Positions 42,182 to 53,275 of a stretch of DNA of 64,000 nt are shown piece by piece. How positions within the stretch are numbered: the first letter of the stretch is position 1; each line of letters begins with the position of its first letter. This stretch comes from Lysobacter lycopersici. GTDB taxonomy: Bacteria; Pseudomonadota; Gammaproteobacteria; Xanthomonadales; Xanthomonadaceae. A program made the position numbers and the translations under genes. The DNA lies in the NCBI RefSeq assembly GCF_007556775.1, contig NZ_CP041742.1, forward strand, positions 2,246,001 through 2,310,000, written 5' to 3'. Under the pieces are notes generated by a model. The model was not told where the DNA came from and ran no database searches. It worked only from the letters and a program-made list of their open reading frames with translations.

Positions 42182-42918
42182 CAGCCCCATGCGCCCACGT
42201 CCACGCCGTAACGGCGCTGCAGCTCGAGGTTGCTGCCAGCGAACTCGGCGCGCAGGCGTTCGCGCACGCCCTCCGGAATCCCGGACGGCGAGGAAGACTG
42301 GTTGAAGGGTTCGTCGACGCCCTCGAGCGGAATATCGCCGCCGAGGCCGAGCCGGGCGAAGACGTCGCGCAGCCCGTCGCGGGATCCGACCAGCCGTTCG
42401 GCGACGAGCAGGTGGATCCGGCTGGCGGGGAAATGCGCGAACCACGGTTCGAGGTAATCCACGTACCGGCCGCGCGCGACATAGGCGTATGGCGACACGG
42501 ACGTCGCGGCCGATCCTCCTTCGGCGATGCGCCCGGCCTCGGCGTCGAGCGCCCGTTCGATCGAAAGCGGTTCGAGGCCGTTTCCGTGGCTGAACCGGTA
42601 GTTCGAGATCGCGCGTTCGACCGGGTCCCGCAGCATGAAGAACAACGTCGCGTCCGGCAGCAGCCGCGAGATCCGTTCCGCGGCCTCCGGATATTCGATG
42701 TAGGAAGTGCTTTTCTCGCCGAACCATTGCGCATCCGCGCCGGCGAAGAACGTGGCGCGGTATTCGGCCAGGTCGTCGTTCGCGCGCGGCCGGATGAAGT
42801 ACTTCGGCTCGGGGCGCATCGGCTTCGCCATGGCGATGCCGGGGTGCTGGTCGAGCATCCGGTACAGGTACGTGGTCGCCGAACGTTGCGCGCCGCAGAT
42901 GAAGAAATGCTCAGGCAT
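42181..42918 (-). CDS. Sulfotransferase
   Basis: This 245-residue PAPS-dependent sulfotransferase has the 5'-phosphosulfate loop FFICGAQRSATTYLYRML (residues 5-22) and the 3'-phosphate motif FFMLRDPVERAISNYRFSHG. FARLGLGGDIPLEGVDEPFNQSS near the end is typical of the sulfotransfer_1/3 fold. It overlaps the upstream glycosyltransferase by 8 bp and the downstream transporter by 1 bp. Its placement suggests it sulfates the same sugar or glycan. PAPS could come from cysD-cysNC at 52.4 kb. Confidence 0.9.
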   Translation of the reverse strand: MPEHFFICGAQRSATTYLYRMLDQHPGIAMAKPMRPEPKYFIRPRANDDLAEYRATFFAGADAQWFGEKSTSYIEYPEAAERISRLLPDATLFFMLRDPVERAISNYRFSHGNGLEPLSIERALDAEAGRIAEGGSAATSVSPYAYVARGRYVDYLEPWFAHFPASRIHLLVAERLVGSRDGLRDVFARLGLGGDIPLEGVDEPFNQSSSPSGIPEGVRERLRAEFAGSNLELQRRYGVDVGAWG

Positions 42919-43855
42919 CGTGGCGGATGGTTTCGCGGACGAAGTACGGATCGGCCATGTTGAGCTGGTTGATGATCCGGATCACGTATTCGCCGAGCAT
43001 GCCGAGCATCAGCATGGTCACGCCGTTGAAGAAGGACAGGAGCACCACGAGCGTGGTCCAGCCGGGGACGTTCGTGCCGTGCAGCAGTCCTTCGGCGAGG
43101 AAGAACAGCCCGAGCAGGAAGCTGAAGCCCGCCGTCGCCAGTCCGAGCGCGGCGACGACCCGCAACGGGAACGACGAATAATTGAACAGGATGGTCGCGA
43201 GCAACGTCAGGATGCGGCGCCAGTTGTAGTTGCTGCTGCCGACCCGGCGCGGGTGGTGTTCGACCAGGGTGTTCGCACGCTTCCCGGAGTAGAGCAGGCA
43301 CAGGCCGGGGACGTACGGGAAGGGCCCGCGGTAGGCGCAGACGCGGTCGACGACATCGCGGCGGATCAGTCGGAAATTGCTGAGGACGAGATCCTTCTCC
43401 TGCCCGAAGATGCGCTGGTTGATCGTGCGCACCATCCGCGAACCGAGGCGTCGGTAGCCGGCGTGTTGCTTGGAATGGAATTGGCCGATCACGAGGTCGA
43501 AGCCTTCGCGAGCCTTCTCCACGAGGTGCGCGATTTCCTCCGGCGGATTCTGCAGGTCGTCGTCCATGGTGACGACCCAGGCGCCGCGCGAAGCGCGGAA
43601 GCCGCAGAGGTTGGCGTTGTGCTGCCCGCTGTTGCGCAGCAGATCGATGGCGACCACGCCAGGGATGTCGCGCGCGGCTTGCGCGAGCACGTCCCAGCTG
43701 CGGTCGCGGCTGCCGTCGTTGACCACGATGATCTCGTGGCTCCAGCCGCGGGCATTGAAGAACGACGACGTGCGCTCGATGGTTTCGCGGACGATGTCCT
43801 GGCTGTTGAACACCGGGATCACGACCGAGAATTCGGGGGTTCCGGCTGGAGTCAT
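42911..43855 (-). CDS. ArnC/GtrB-like polyprenyl-phosphate glycosyltransferase
   Basis: The 314-residue GT2 enzyme has [63 protein letters not shown] and the [21 protein letters not shown] segment. Two carboxy-terminal hydrophobic helices follow (about 230-255 and 265-290). This architecture transfers a sugar from a nucleotide to undecaprenyl phosphate, as in ArnC and GtrB. With wecE, the acyltransferase and the two 4-TM proteins, it suggests production and flipping of a lipid-linked amino sugar. It heads the minus-strand operon. Confidence 0.92.
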   Translation of the reverse strand: MTPAGTPEFSVVIPVFNSQDIVRETIERTSSFFNARGWSHEIIVVNDGSRDRSWDVLAQAARDIPGVVAIDLLRNSGQHNANLCGFRASRGAWVVTMDDDLQNPPEEIAHLVEKAREGFDLVIGQFHSKQHAGYRRLGSRMVRTINQRIFGQEKDLVLSNFRLIRRDVVDRVCAYRGPFPYVPGLCLLYSGKRANTLVEHHPRRVGSSNYNWRRILTLLATILFNYSSFPLRVVAALGLATAGFSFLLGLFFLAEGLLHGTNVPGWTTLVVLLSFFNGVTMLMLGMLGEYVIRIINQLNMADPYFVRETIRHDA

Positions 43856-43963
43856 GCGTGGGTCCGTGGAAAGCGCCGCGACGATCCTGGCCTGCGCCGC
43901 ATGCCTGAATTCTAGCAGCAGGCCCGCGGACCATCGTCCAATGTCGGGCGGCGGTGGAGCGGG

Positions 43964-43969
43964 TAGACT
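43964..43969 (+). promoter_or_regulatory. TAGACT -10-like box of scoAB
   Basis: TAGACT lies 31 bp upstream of the scoA start, in the 145-bp divergent gap with the glycosyltransferase gene. No clear -35 was found. Confidence 0.35.
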
Positions 43970-44000
43970 GTCGGCTCGTTCCGGATCGCTGGAAAAAACG

Positions 44001-44741
44001 ATGGCGGGCAACACTTCCACTTCATCCGGTGGCGCGGGACGCAAGCGATATCCCGACGCGGCCACCGCGCTCTCCGGCCTCGTCGCCGACGGGCAGACCC
44101 TCGCGGTCGGCGGTTTCGGCCTGTGCGGCATCCCCGAGGCGCTGATCGCGGCCTTGCGCGATTCGGGCGTGAAGGGCCTGACCGTGATCTCCAACAACGC
44201 CGGCGTCGACGGCTTCGGCCTCGGCCAGCTGCTGACGACGCGGCAGATCAGGAAGATGATTTCGTCCTACGTCGGCGAGAACAAGGAATTCGAACGCCAG
44301 TTCCTCGGCGGCGAGCTCGAATTGGAGTTCAACCCGCAGGGCACGCTGGCCGAACGCCTGCGTGCCGGTGGCGCCGGCATTCCCGCGTTCTTCACCGCGA
44401 CCGGTTACGGCACCGTGGTCGCCGACGGCAAGGAAACGCGGCAGATCGACGGCCGCTGGTACGTGCTGGAAACCGCGCTGAAGGCCGACGTTTCGCTGGT
44501 GAAGGCATGGAAGGCGGACGCGGCCGGCAACCTGGTGTTCCGCAAGACCGCGCGCAACTTCAACCCGGCCTGCGCGATGGCCGGCAAGGTCTGCGTCGCC
44601 GAAGTCGAGGAAGTGGTCGAGATCGGCGCGATCGATCCCGACCAGGTGCACCTGCCGGGCATCTACGTCGATCGCATCGTGCACAACCCGCATCCGGAGA
44701 AGCGCATCGAACAGCGCACGATCCGCCAGGGAGACAAGTGA
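44001..44741 (+). CDS. scoA: 3-oxoacid CoA-transferase subunit A
   Basis: The 246-residue subunit of succinyl-CoA:3-ketoacid CoA-transferase activates acetoacetate with CoA from succinyl-CoA. [33 protein letters not shown] is the CoA-transferase family I signature. [19 protein letters not shown] and [16 protein letters not shown] also fit subunit A. The first 15 residues are low complexity and may not be conserved. The stop overlaps the scoB start by one base. Acetoacetate from tyrosine breakdown is a plausible substrate source. Confidence 0.95.
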   Translation: MAGNTSTSSGGAGRKRYPDAATALSGLVADGQTLAVGGFGLCGIPEALIAALRDSGVKGLTVISNNAGVDGFGLGQLLTTRQIRKMISSYVGENKEFERQFLGGELELEFNPQGTLAERLRAGGAGIPAFFTATGYGTVVADGKETRQIDGRWYVLETALKADVSLVKAWKADAAGNLVFRKTARNFNPACAMAGKVCVAEVEEVVEIGAIDPDQVHLPGIYVDRIVHNPHPEKRIEQRTIRQGDK

Positions 44742-45370
44742 TGGCCTGGACCCGCGATGAGATGGCGCAACGCGCCGCACGGGAACTGAGCGACGGCGCC
44801 TACGTCAACCTCGGCATCGGCCTGCCGACGCTGGTGGCGAACTACATCCCCGACGGCATGAACGTGTGGCTGCAGAGCGAGAACGGCCTGCTCGGCATCG
44901 GCCCGTTCCCGACCGAAGCGGAAATCGACGCCGACCTGATCAACGCCGGCAAGCAGACCGTCACCGCGATGCCGGGTGCCAGCTATTTCGGCAGCCACGA
45001 TTCGTTCGCGATGATCCGCGGCGGCCACATCGACCTCGCCATCCTCGGCGCGATGGAAGTCACCGACAAGGGCGACCTCGCCAACTGGATGGTGCCCGGC
45101 AAGATGGTCAAGGGCATGGGCGGCGCGATGGACCTGGTCGCCGGCGTGAAGCGCGTGGTGGTGCTGATGGAGCACACCACCAAGAACGGCGATCCGAAGA
45201 TCATCCCCGAGTGCACGCTGCCGCTCACCGGCGTGGGCGTGGTCAACCGCATCATCACCGAACTCGGCGTATTCGACGTGACGGCGGATGGCCTGAAACT
45301 GGTGGAACTGGCCGAAGGCGTGAGTCGCGACGAGGTCACGGCGAAGACCGGAGTCGCGGTCACCGGCTGA
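44741..45370 (+). CDS. scoB: 3-oxoacid CoA-transferase subunit B
   Basis: The 209-residue beta subunit carries the catalytic glutamate in [15 protein letters not shown] (SENG motif, about residue 46). [19 protein letters not shown] and [35 protein letters not shown] are subunit signatures. It overlaps scoA (TGATG) and so is made at equal stoichiometry. It converges tail-to-tail with the following sulfotransferase gene, one base apart. Confidence 0.95.
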   Translation: MAWTRDEMAQRAARELSDGAYVNLGIGLPTLVANYIPDGMNVWLQSENGLLGIGPFPTEAEIDADLINAGKQTVTAMPGASYFGSHDSFAMIRGGHIDLAILGAMEVTDKGDLANWMVPGKMVKGMGGAMDLVAGVKRVVVLMEHTTKNGDPKIIPECTLPLTGVGVVNRIITELGVFDVTADGLKLVELAEGVSRDEVTAKTGVAVTG

Positions 45371-45371
45371 G

Positions 45372-46496
45372 TCAGTCCGGAACGGCGTCGCGCAAGCGTT
45401 GCGCGAGCGCCGGATCGCATTCCTCGAGATAGCCGGCCAGGATGGCGAGCAGCGCAGGCGTCGATTTCGCGTTTGCGAGCCGCTTGCGCCGGTCTTCGTC
45501 CAGCCACAGCGAATTCGCCGCAAGTTCGCGCAGCAGCGGCGCGGTGATGTCCATCGCATCGGGTGCCGCATCGGCGGCGACATCCGGATAGTCGTCGAAG
45601 GATTCGTCGAACAGCGCATCGCGCCCGAACCAGCGTCGCGCCACGTCGGCATTCGACGCGCGATACCCGGCGTAGAACGCGCGCGCCGCATCGCGCGTGG
45701 GCAGGGCCGGCGCGCCCGCGCAACGCGACTCCAGGAACGCCGCGATATTGCGGCGCAATAGCGTTTCACCGTCCGACATTGCATCGACGGAGCGTGGCCG
45801 GCGACGGTTGAATTCGCGCAGGAACCACTGCGCATCGGCCGACAGCGCGGCGTTGCGGTCGGGGGGGCGCGCACATCCATCGAGCGCGAGCGGCAAGCCG
45901 CTGGCTTCGATGAAGTCCGCGACGATGTCGCCGCCGGCCAGCGCGTCGCGTTCGAACACTCGCGGCAGCAGCGCCCCGCTGCCGAACACGCCTGACCACA
46001 TCGCGAGGATGCCGCCGTAGTCGAAATGATGCGGGTTGAGGACGTCGAGGATCGCGTCCGACTCGCCGCCGCGGCGCAGGTAGGTGCTGTGCAGGCTGGC
46101 CGCGTAGCGATCCTGGCGGCGCATGTAGAACACGATGCGCCATGACGAACACCACGGTTCGAGCAGCGCCTTCAACTTTTCAACCTCGCCCGCGTTCCAC
46201 AGCCGCGCATGGAACAGCTCCGAGGAAACCAGCAGGTGGCGCATGCCGCCCGCGTCGCGTTCCATTTCGCGGGCGAAGGATTCGCGGAATTCGCGATTGC
46301 GGCGTTCGGCTGCTTCGCGTTCCGGTTCCCGCGCGGGGTCGATGCAGGATTCGGCGAGCAGGCCGTGCTGCTTCGCCCCAGGGGAGCGCGGGTAGAACAC
46401 GCCGGCGTCGCGCAACCGTTCGCGATTGAGGTGGAAGAATTCCTGCAGCGTGCTGGAACCGGTCTTGGCGGCGCCCATGTGGATGATGCCGATCAT
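45372..46496 (-). CDS. Sulfotransferase-like protein
   Basis: The 374-residue protein has a sulfotransferase-type nucleotide loop, IIHMGAAKTGSSTLQEFF (residues 4-21). The WRIVFYMRRQDRYAASLHSTYL segment carries the 3'-phosphate-binding Arg/Ser. The rest is variable, typical of distant sulfotransferases found in polysaccharide loci. The ATG at 46496 is chosen because the motif begins there. It is separated from the glycan block only by scoAB. The acceptor is unknown. Confidence 0.8.
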   Translation of the reverse strand: MIGIIHMGAAKTGSSTLQEFFHLNRERLRDAGVFYPRSPGAKQHGLLAESCIDPAREPEREAAERRNREFRESFAREMERDAGGMRHLLVSSELFHARLWNAGEVEKLKALLEPWCSSWRIVFYMRRQDRYAASLHSTYLRRGGESDAILDVLNPHHFDYGGILAMWSGVFGSGALLPRVFERDALAGGDIVADFIEASGLPLALDGCARPPDRNAALSADAQWFLREFNRRRPRSVDAMSDGETLLRRNIAAFLESRCAGAPALPTRDAARAFYAGYRASNADVARRWFGRDALFDESFDDYPDVAADAAPDAMDITAPLLRELAANSLWLDEDRRKRLANAKSTPALLAILAGYLEECDPALAQRLRDAVPD

Positions 46497-46704
46497 CGGC
46501 CGGACCTCGTCGCGGGATGCGGGTTGACGTCCACGGTGCCGTCCGTGGGCCACGCGGAGTCTACGGCGCGGCTTCGGCGGAATCCCGCGGTGCTGAATGC
46601 AGGGCGGATTGTGACGCGCCGCGGGTTTTTCCCGCGCGATTGCGAATTCCCCTGCCAAGCGGCAGGATAACCGCACATTTGCGGGTCGAAACAGGGGAAG
46701 CGGC

Positions 46705-49113
46705 ATGCGCTCGATCGGTATTTTCGGGACGGTCCTGGTCATGGGACTGTCCTTGGCGGCGTGCACGAAGCAGGGCGGCGGCGCGGATGCCGATGGCCGG
46801 GTCGCGCGCCAGTCGTCGAATCCTGCGGCGCAGGGCGTCGTTCCCGCGGCGCGTTCATCGACCGCGGCGAGCGCGCGTTTCGCCGCCTTGCCCGACCGCG
46901 GGGAGCTGCTGCGTTACGACGCGCAGGCGCCGGTGCGCGATGGCGCCTACACATGGCACCGTGCCGATCTCAGCGAACGGCACGCGATCGACGCGATCAC
47001 GAGCGGCATGTTGCGAGTCGTGGCCCCGAACGGCCGCTTGCTCGGGTTCCAGTACGACCGCATCGTGCGCCATCCGGATTCCGGCGACTGGACCTGGATC
47101 GGACACCTGCCAGGACAGGAAGGCGTGCAGGCGATCCTGACCTTCGGTACCGGTGCGGTTTACGGCAGCATCGGCCAACCCGATGCGCGCCCGCTCCGAC
47201 TCACGATGCGCGGCGGCGCGAGCTGGCTGGTGGAAACCGACCCGAGCTTGCTCAAGGATCTTTCCAGCCTTGCGGCCAATCCTGTTTCGCCCGATTACCG
47301 GATCGTTTCCCCGGCCGTACTGGAGCGCCTGCGCGAGTTGCAGCCTGCCGCGGGCGCCGCGAATCCGGCAGCGCTCGCCCCCAGGCCCGCCTCCGCGGCG
47401 GCTGCCACGACGACGGTCGACCTGCTCATCGGTTACACGCAGGGATTCGTGACCGCCCAGGGCAGCACCGCGAACGTGGTGACCCGCCTGAACAGCATGG
47501 TCGACACGGCCAATGCGGGCCTGACGAACAGCAAGGTGGCAGGCCAGATACGCCTCGTGCACACGATGCAGGTGAATTACACCGATACCAATACCAACGA
47601 GATCGCGCTGGATCAACTCTCCGGGACCGACGGCCAGAATGATGTCCCCATCAATACTGCATTCAACGCCCTGCGCGCCGCGCGCGAGACCTATGGCGCC
47701 GACCTCGTGTCGCTGGTGCGTCCCTTCCGGGATCCCGAACAGGAAAGCTGCGGCATCGCCTGGCTGATCGGCGGCGGCAAGCAGCCGGTGACCGCGACCA
47801 ACGGATGGGAGGGCTACGGCTATTCGGTGGTCAGCGATGGCAGCGACAACGGGTATTACTGCGAGGAGCACACCCTGGCCCACGAGCTCGGGCACAACAT
47901 GGGGTCGGCGCACGACCGCGCGACCCAGATGAGCGACGACCATGTGCTCGACGATCCGGACGACTACGGCGCGTTCGATTATTCCTTCGGCTACAAGCCG
48001 ACGACGCTCAACAAGGATTTCTACACGATCATGGCCTATGGCGACGCCGGCCAGACCTCGTACCTGGTTTTCTCGAATCCGCGCGTCACCTTCTGCGGCA
48101 CGTTTGCGTGTGGCGTGAACAACTCGGAGGACAACGCGAAGAGCCTCGGGTTCATCATGCCGCCCGTATCCGGGTTCCGCGCGACGGTGGTGCCGGACGA
48201 CGATGGCGGATCGTCCCTGCCGGTTGCGCGCAGGATCGATGCGAACGGCAATGCGCGCACCGACCTGTTCTTCTTCAACCACGCGAGCGGCAGGATCGTG
48301 ACCTGGTTCATGAGCGGCACCACGAGGACCGCTTATGCGTCGTCGACGATCCCTGCGTCGTATTCGGTCATCGGCGCGGGCGCCTTCAACGCCGACGGCA
48401 AGGACGACCTGCTGCTGGCGGGCAGCAACGGCAGCCTGTACATCGGAATGAGCAACGGCAGCACGTTCGCGCCGCAGCCGATGTCGCCCGCCGTATCCTC
48501 CGGCTCGCAGGCGCTCGACGTGGCCGACATCGACGGCAACGGCAAGGCCGACATCGTGGTCCGCAACGCGAGCACCGGACAGGTCGTGATCTGGTACATG
48601 AACAACGGCGTGCGCGCGGCCTACAAGTCGCAGGCGTTCTCGACCGGTTTGACTTACGTGCTCGCGGCGGACTTCAACGGCGACAAGAAGGCAGACCTGC
48701 TGTTCCAGGATGCGCAGCGCAACCTCTTCATCGCGATCAGCACGGGGAGTTCGTTCACATTGCAGCCGGTGGGGCTGGCCTATGCCAGCACGTACGCGCT
48801 GCGTGGCGCCACCGACATCAGCGGGGACGGGAGGGCGGACATCCTGCTGCACGATTCGTCCGCGAACAAACTGGTCGTCTGGTACATGAACGGGTCCACA
48901 CGCACCGCCTACAATTCGATGACAAGTCCATCGGGAGCCGTGCTCGTCGCGCACGGTGATTTCGACGGCAACAAGAAGAGCGATGTCGCCTGGGCCCACC
49001 CGACGAACGGAAGCGTCTGGTTGTCGCTCAGTAGCGGATCCGCGTTCACGACCAGCCAGCTGGCGTATTCGTATACGTCCAGCACCGGCGATCCGATGGA
49101 TATCGCGTTGTAG
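46705..49113 (+). CDS. Zinc metalloprotease lipoprotein with FG-GAP/VCBS repeats
   Basis: The 802-residue product has signal peptide and lipobox (LAAC, Cys20). After a propeptide-like region (about 60-225) comes a metzincin domain with [18 protein letters not shown] and zinc motif [12 protein letters not shown] (residues 393-404), followed by a Met-turn-like YTIMAYGD. From about 505 to the end run seven or so FG-GAP/VCBS-type units of roughly 48 residues (pattern D-x-N-G-x-x-D-L/I-L, then [12 protein letters not shown]), which form a beta-propeller that may bind calcium. It is probably surface-anchored or secreted. It is paralogous to the next gene. Confidence 0.9.
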   Translation: MRSIGIFGTVLVMGLSLAACTKQGGGADADGRVARQSSNPAAQGVVPAARSSTAASARFAALPDRGELLRYDAQAPVRDGAYTWHRADLSERHAIDAITSGMLRVVAPNGRLLGFQYDRIVRHPDSGDWTWIGHLPGQEGVQAILTFGTGAVYGSIGQPDARPLRLTMRGGASWLVETDPSLLKDLSSLAANPVSPDYRIVSPAVLERLRELQPAAGAANPAALAPRPASAAAATTTVDLLIGYTQGFVTAQGSTANVVTRLNSMVDTANAGLTNSKVAGQIRLVHTMQVNYTDTNTNEIALDQLSGTDGQNDVPINTAFNALRAARETYGADLVSLVRPFRDPEQESCGIAWLIGGGKQPVTATNGWEGYGYSVVSDGSDNGYYCEEHTLAHELGHNMGSAHDRATQMSDDHVLDDPDDYGAFDYSFGYKPTTLNKDFYTIMAYGDAGQTSYLVFSNPRVTFCGTFACGVNNSEDNAKSLGFIMPPVSGFRATVVPDDDGGSSLPVARRIDANGNARTDLFFFNHASGRIVTWFMSGTTRTAYASSTIPASYSVIGAGAFNADGKDDLLLAGSNGSLYIGMSNGSTFAPQPMSPAVSSGSQALDVADIDGNGKADIVVRNASTGQVVIWYMNNGVRAAYKSQAFSTGLTYVLAADFNGDKKADLLFQDAQRNLFIAISTGSSFTLQPVGLAYASTYALRGATDISGDGRADILLHDSSANKLVVWYMNGSTRTAYNSMTSPSGAVLVAHGDFDGNKKSDVAWAHPTNGSVWLSLSSGSAFTTSQLAYSYTSSTGDPMDIAL

Positions 49114-49229
49114 CGTTTGGCGCGGACTTTCCCCGGGCACGCGCATCCGGCGCCCCCGGGGATTTGCCGAAGCGATTGCCGCACGGCAGAATGCCCGTGC
49201 ATCCGCGCTGTTCACAGGGGGAAACCGGC

Positions 49230-50444
49230 ATGCGTCCGATGGGTCATTCCACGATGGTTCTGGCGACCATCCTGTCGTTGGCGGCGTGCGCGCGGCAGGA
49301 TGGCAACGAGGCGCGCACGGCGAACGCCATGGCACAGGGCAGTGCGACGGCATCGTCTCCCGTGGCGACGGCGGGCGGGCGCTTCGCAACTGTCGCGGAC
49401 CGCGGCGAGGAACCGCGAAACGACGTGCAGCCGTTGATCGACGACGGCACGCAGGATGCCGCGAACGAAAACGACACGCAGGATCCTTACCTGCCGATCC
49501 AGGCAGTGGCGACGGGCTTCCGTGCCGCGGCGGCGTCAGGCACGCCGGTGATGCGGGCGGCGCGCCATATCGACGCCAACGGGAATGGCACGTCCGACCT
49601 GTTTTTCTTCAACCATTCGGCCAGCACCCTGGTGGTCTGGTACATGAATGGCACTGCGCGGACGGCGTATTCGACGTCCTCGATCCCGGGGACGCGACTC
49701 GTCGTCGGGACCGGGAATTTCAGCGACGACCGGCGCGACGACCTGTTGCTTGCCGACAACACCACCGGCGCGCTGTACCTGGGCATTTCCAACGGCGCGC
49801 AGTTCGCACAGCAGGCATTGCCCTACACCAGCACGTCGCGCGCCATAGCGGCGGGCGATTTCGACGGGAACGGCAAATCCGACATCCTCCTGTTCGACAG
49901 TACCGTCGGGAAGATCACGACCTGGTTCATGGTCAACGGCAACCGGGTTGCCTATACGTCGCAGACGCTTCCGGCCGGCCTGCGTTTCATCACCGCCGGC
50001 GACTTCAACGACGACAAGCTGGACGACCTCCTGTTCGAAGGGTCGCAGGGCGCGCTGTTCATGGCCATCAGCCATGGCGCGGCGTTCCAGATGCGCCAGA
50101 TCCAGTCGCACGACACGAGCTACACGCTGCGTGGCGTCACCGATGTCAACGGCGACGGCCGGGCCGACATCCTGCTGCACTCCGCGACCTTGAACCGGCT
50201 GGTCGTCTGGTACATGGACGGGATGACGCGCCTGGCATACAACTCGAGCGCCAGTCCCGCCGCCGGCGCGGTGCTGGTCGCCAACGGCGACTTCAACCAC
50301 GACGGACTGGGCGACGTGGGCTGGGTGCACCCGCAGAGTGGGCAAATCTGGCTCTCGCAGAGCGTCGGCTACGGGTTCGCGACGAGCCTGTTGCCCAACA
50401 CGTTCCAGCCGGCCACGAGCAATCCGATGGACATCGCTCTCTGA
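49230..50444 (+). CDS. FG-GAP/VCBS-repeat lipoprotein
   Basis: The 404-residue protein has signal peptide and lipobox (LSLAAC, Cys20) at the same position as the upstream metalloprotease. Residues about 110-404 are FG-GAP-like units ([47 protein letters not shown]). It ends NPMDIAL, matching DPMDIAL of its neighbour. It lacks the protease domain, so it looks like a partial duplicate. GGGGGAAA before the ATG at 49230 supports the start. It may bind calcium or partner proteins. Confidence 0.87.
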   Translation: MRPMGHSTMVLATILSLAACARQDGNEARTANAMAQGSATASSPVATAGGRFATVADRGEEPRNDVQPLIDDGTQDAANENDTQDPYLPIQAVATGFRAAAASGTPVMRAARHIDANGNGTSDLFFFNHSASTLVVWYMNGTARTAYSTSSIPGTRLVVGTGNFSDDRRDDLLLADNTTGALYLGISNGAQFAQQALPYTSTSRAIAAGDFDGNGKSDILLFDSTVGKITTWFMVNGNRVAYTSQTLPAGLRFITAGDFNDDKLDDLLFEGSQGALFMAISHGAAFQMRQIQSHDTSYTLRGVTDVNGDGRADILLHSATLNRLVVWYMDGMTRLAYNSSASPAAGAVLVANGDFNHDGLGDVGWVHPQSGQIWLSQSVGYGFATSLLPNTFQPATSNPMDIAL

Positions 50445-50517
50445 GGAACGCCGCCGCCCCGCCCGGGGCGGTTCGATGCAGCGGACGCGAGGCTTGCAGG
50501 ATCGGCGTCCGCTCCGG

Positions 50518-51456
50518 TCAGAGCGCCTGTTCCAACTCCGGCAAGACCTGGAACAGATCGCCCACCAGCCCGATGTCGGCGATCTCGAAGATCGGCGCGT
50601 CGCTGTCCTTGTTGATCGCGACGATGGTGCCGGCGTCCTTGATCCCGGTCAGGTGCTGGATGGCACCGGAAATGCCGACCGCGACGTACAGCTCCGGCGC
50701 GATGATCTTGCCGGTCTGTCCGACCTGCAGTTCGTTCGGCACGTAGCCGGCATCGACCGCGGCGCGCGAGGCGCCAACGGCCGCGCCGAGCTTGTCGGCG
50801 AACTTGTAGATGATCTCGAAGTTCTCCTTCGAGCCGACGCCGCGTCCGCCCGACACCACGCGCTTCGCGCTCTGCAGGTCGGGGCGATCCGACTTGCCGG
50901 CAGCGAGGCCGACATAACGGGTATGCGTCGGCAGCGCGGCATCGACCGAAGCAGCTTCGACCGCGGCGTTGCCGCCGCGCGCGGCTTCCGGCCACGAGGC
51001 GGTGCGGATCGTGGCGACCACGGCATGGTCGCTCGGCGCTTCTACGGTGATGATGGCGTTGCCGGCGTAGATCGGGCGCTTGAACACGTGGCTGCCTTCG
51101 ACTGCCATCACGTCGGACACCTGCGCCACGCCGAGCAGGGCGGCGATGCAAGGCATCACGTCCTTGCCGAAGGTGGTGCTCGGGCCGAACACGTGGCTGT
51201 AGCCCTTGGCCAGCGCCGCGACCTGCGGTGCCTGCACCTGCGCGATGGCGTTCGCGTTCGCCGCATTGGCGACGGTGAGCACCTTCGCCACGCCGGCGAT
51301 CTGCGCGGCTTCGGCGGCGACGCCGACCGGATCCGCGGCGAGCACCACGATGTCGATGGAATCGGGCTTCAGCGCCTGCGCGGCGGACACGCACTTCGCA
51401 GTCGAAGCGTTGAGCTTGCCGTCCACGTGTTCGGCGACGATCAGTACCTTGCCCAT
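50518..51456 (-). CDS. etfA: Electron transfer flavoprotein alpha subunit
   Basis: This 312-residue FAD-binding subunit passes electrons from acyl-CoA and other dehydrogenases to ETF-ubiquinone oxidoreductase (encoded at 56854-58464). The FAD site shows [63 protein letters not shown] and [18 protein letters not shown]. The ATG at 51456 overlaps the etfB stop (TGATG); a GTG one codon earlier is possible. Length is standard. Confidence 0.96.
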   Translation of the reverse strand: MGKVLIVAEHVDGKLNASTAKCVSAAQALKPDSIDIVVLAADPVGVAAEAAQIAGVAKVLTVANAANANAIAQVQAPQVAALAKGYSHVFGPSTTFGKDVMPCIAALLGVAQVSDVMAVEGSHVFKRPIYAGNAIITVEAPSDHAVVATIRTASWPEAARGGNAAVEAASVDAALPTHTRYVGLAAGKSDRPDLQSAKRVVSGGRGVGSKENFEIIYKFADKLGAAVGASRAAVDAGYVPNELQVGQTGKIIAPELYVAVGISGAIQHLTGIKDAGTIVAINKDSDAPIFEIADIGLVGDLFQVLPELEQAL

Positions 51457-52202
51457 CACAGCAATCCCTTCTGCTTGAGTGCGGCGACCAGTTCGGCCGC
51501 ATCCTTCACCATCACGCCGCGGCTGCGCTTGGCCGGCGCCGCGTAATGCGTGGTCTTGAGCGTGTCGCCACCGTCGACGCCGAGGTCGGCGAACGCGATG
51601 GTCTCCAGCGGCTTGCCCTTGGCCTTCATGATGTCCGGCAGCTTGATGAAGCGCGGTTCGTTGAGGCGCAGGTCGGTGGTCACCACCGCCGGCAAATCCA
51701 CTTCAAGCGTTTCCAGGCCGGCGTCGACTTCGCGCACCACCGTGGCCTTGCCGTTTTCGATATCGAGCTTCGAGGCGAATGTCGCCTGCGGGCGACCCCA
51801 CAGCGTGGCGAGCATTTGCCCGGTCTGGCTGGCGTCGTCGTCGATCGCCTGCTTGCCGAGGATGACCAGGTCCGGCTGCTCCTTCTCGATCAACTTGACG
51901 AAGGTGCGCGCCGCGGTCAGCGGCTGCAACGGGCCGTCGGCGACCACGTGGATGGCGCGGTTGGCGCCCATCGCCAGGCCGTTGCGGAGGTGCGGCTGGG
52001 CATCGGCCGGCGCGATCGTGGCGACCACGACTTCGGTCGCGATGCCCTTGTCGCGCAGGCGCAGGGCTTCTTCCAGCGCGATGTCGTCGAACGGATTGGG
52101 CGACAGCTTGACGCCATCGGTGACCACGCCGGAACCATCCGGCTTGACCTGGATGCGGACGTTGAAGTCCACCACGCGCTTGTAGCCGACAAGGATTTTC
52201 AT
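51456..52202 (-). CDS. etfB: Electron transfer flavoprotein beta subunit
   Basis: The 248-residue AMP-binding subunit opens MKILVGYKRVVDFNVRIQV and has SPNPFDDIALEEALRLRD, LVILGKQAIDDDASQTGQMLA (recognition/AMP loop) and VTTDLRLNEPRFIKLPDIMKAK, the ETF-beta signature. It is cotranscribed with etfA. The ATG at 52202 is the conserved start. It is divergent from cysD over 161 bp. Confidence 0.96.
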   Translation of the reverse strand: MKILVGYKRVVDFNVRIQVKPDGSGVVTDGVKLSPNPFDDIALEEALRLRDKGIATEVVVATIAPADAQPHLRNGLAMGANRAIHVVADGPLQPLTAARTFVKLIEKEQPDLVILGKQAIDDDASQTGQMLATLWGRPQATFASKLDIENGKATVVREVDAGLETLEVDLPAVVTTDLRLNEPRFIKLPDIMKAKGKPLETIAFADLGVDGGDTLKTTHYAAPAKRSRGVMVKDAAELVAALKQKGLL

Positions 52203-52330
52203 GTGCGGGAATGGCTCTGGGAAAACGAATTCGACGGCCCGGAGAGGCCATGAACCGGCGATTTTAGCCGCAGGGGCCATCCCGATGCTTCGGTCGGGCC
52301 GTTCGATGGCGAATGTAGGCGAGGCTGGGC

Positions 52331-52336
52331 TAGACT
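52331..52336 (+). promoter_or_regulatory. TAGACT -10-like box of cysD-cysNC
   Basis: TAGACT lies 27 bp before the cysD start. It is followed by CTTTCACAGTTTGACAG. No CysB-type site can be named with confidence. Confidence 0.35.
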
Positions 52337-52363
52337 GCGACTCCTTTCACAGTTTGACAGCCG

Positions 52364-53275
52364 ATGCCAGCCCCGCGCCCGTTGTCCCACCTCGACCGCC
52401 TTGAAGCGGAGAGCATCCATATCCTGCGCGAGGTCGCAGCCGAGTTCCAGAACCCGGTGATGATGTACTCGGTCGGCAAGGACAGTTCGGTGCTGCTGCA
52501 CCTGCTGGTGAAGGCCTTCTACCCGGCCAAGCCGCCGATCCCGATGCTGCACGTCGACACGACGTGGAAATTCCGCGAAATGATCGCCTTCCGCGACCGC
52601 CGCGCCGCGGAGACCGGGGTCGAACTGCGCAAGTGGACCAATCCGGACGGGCTGGCTCAGGGCATCGGCCCGATCACGCACGGCGCCACCGTGCATACCG
52701 ACGTGATGAAGACCCAGGCGCTGAAGCAGGCGCTGGACAAGTGGGGTTTCGACGCCGCCATCGGCGGCGCGCGCCGCGACGAGGAGAAATCGCGCGCCAA
52801 GGAACGCATTTTCAGCTTCCGCAACGCACAGCACCGCTGGGATCCCAAGACCCAGCGCCCGGAATTGTGGAACCTCTACAACGCGCGCATCCACAAGGGC
52901 GAATCGGTGCGCGTGTTCCCGATCTCGAACTGGACCGAACTCGACGTCTGGCTGTACATCTTCCGCGAGAACATCCCGGTGCCCTCGCTGTACCTCGCGC
53001 AGGAGCGCCCGGTGGTCGAACGGGACGGTTCGCTGATCATGGTCGACGACGAGCGCCTGCCGCTACGCGACGGCGAGACGCCGATGATGAAGAAAGTCCG
53101 TTTCCGCACCCTGGGCTGTTATCCGCTGACGGGCGCGATCGAATCCGAGGCCGACACGCTGGAGAAGATCATCGCCGAGATGCTGGTTGCGACCACGTCC
53201 GAACGTCAGGGCCGGGTGATCGACCACGACCCGACCGCGTCGATGGAGAAGAAGAAGCAGGAGGGGTATTTCTGA
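52364..53275 (+). CDS. cysD: Sulfate adenylyltransferase subunit 2
   Basis: The 303-residue N-type ATP pyrophosphatase makes adenylyl sulfate with CysN. The PP-loop is [20 protein letters not shown] (about 36-55). [36 protein letters not shown] and [15 protein letters not shown] are CysD signatures. The stop overlaps the cysNC start by one base. Homologues in Xanthomonas oryzae (raxP) supply PAPS for RaxST-type sulfation; the several sulfotransferases here make a similar role attractive besides cysteine synthesis. Confidence 0.96.
   Translation: MPAPRPLSHLDRLEAESIHILREVAAEFQNPVMMYSVGKDSSVLLHLLVKAFYPAKPPIPMLHVDTTWKFREMIAFRDRRAAETGVELRKWTNPDGLAQGIGPITHGATVHTDVMKTQALKQALDKWGFDAAIGGARRDEEKSRAKERIFSFRNAQHRWDPKTQRPELWNLYNARIHKGESVRVFPISNWTELDVWLYIFRENIPVPSLYLAQERPVVERDGSLIMVDDERLPLRDGETPMMKKVRFRTLGCYPLTGAIESEADTLEKIIAEMLVATTSERQGRVIDHDPTASMEKKKQEGYF

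Noticed and set aside
41598-43934. 778-codon minus-strand frame spanning the transporter, sulfotransferase and glycosyltransferase genes
   Set aside because: It is a shifted frame over three real genes on the same strand, with no domain signature.
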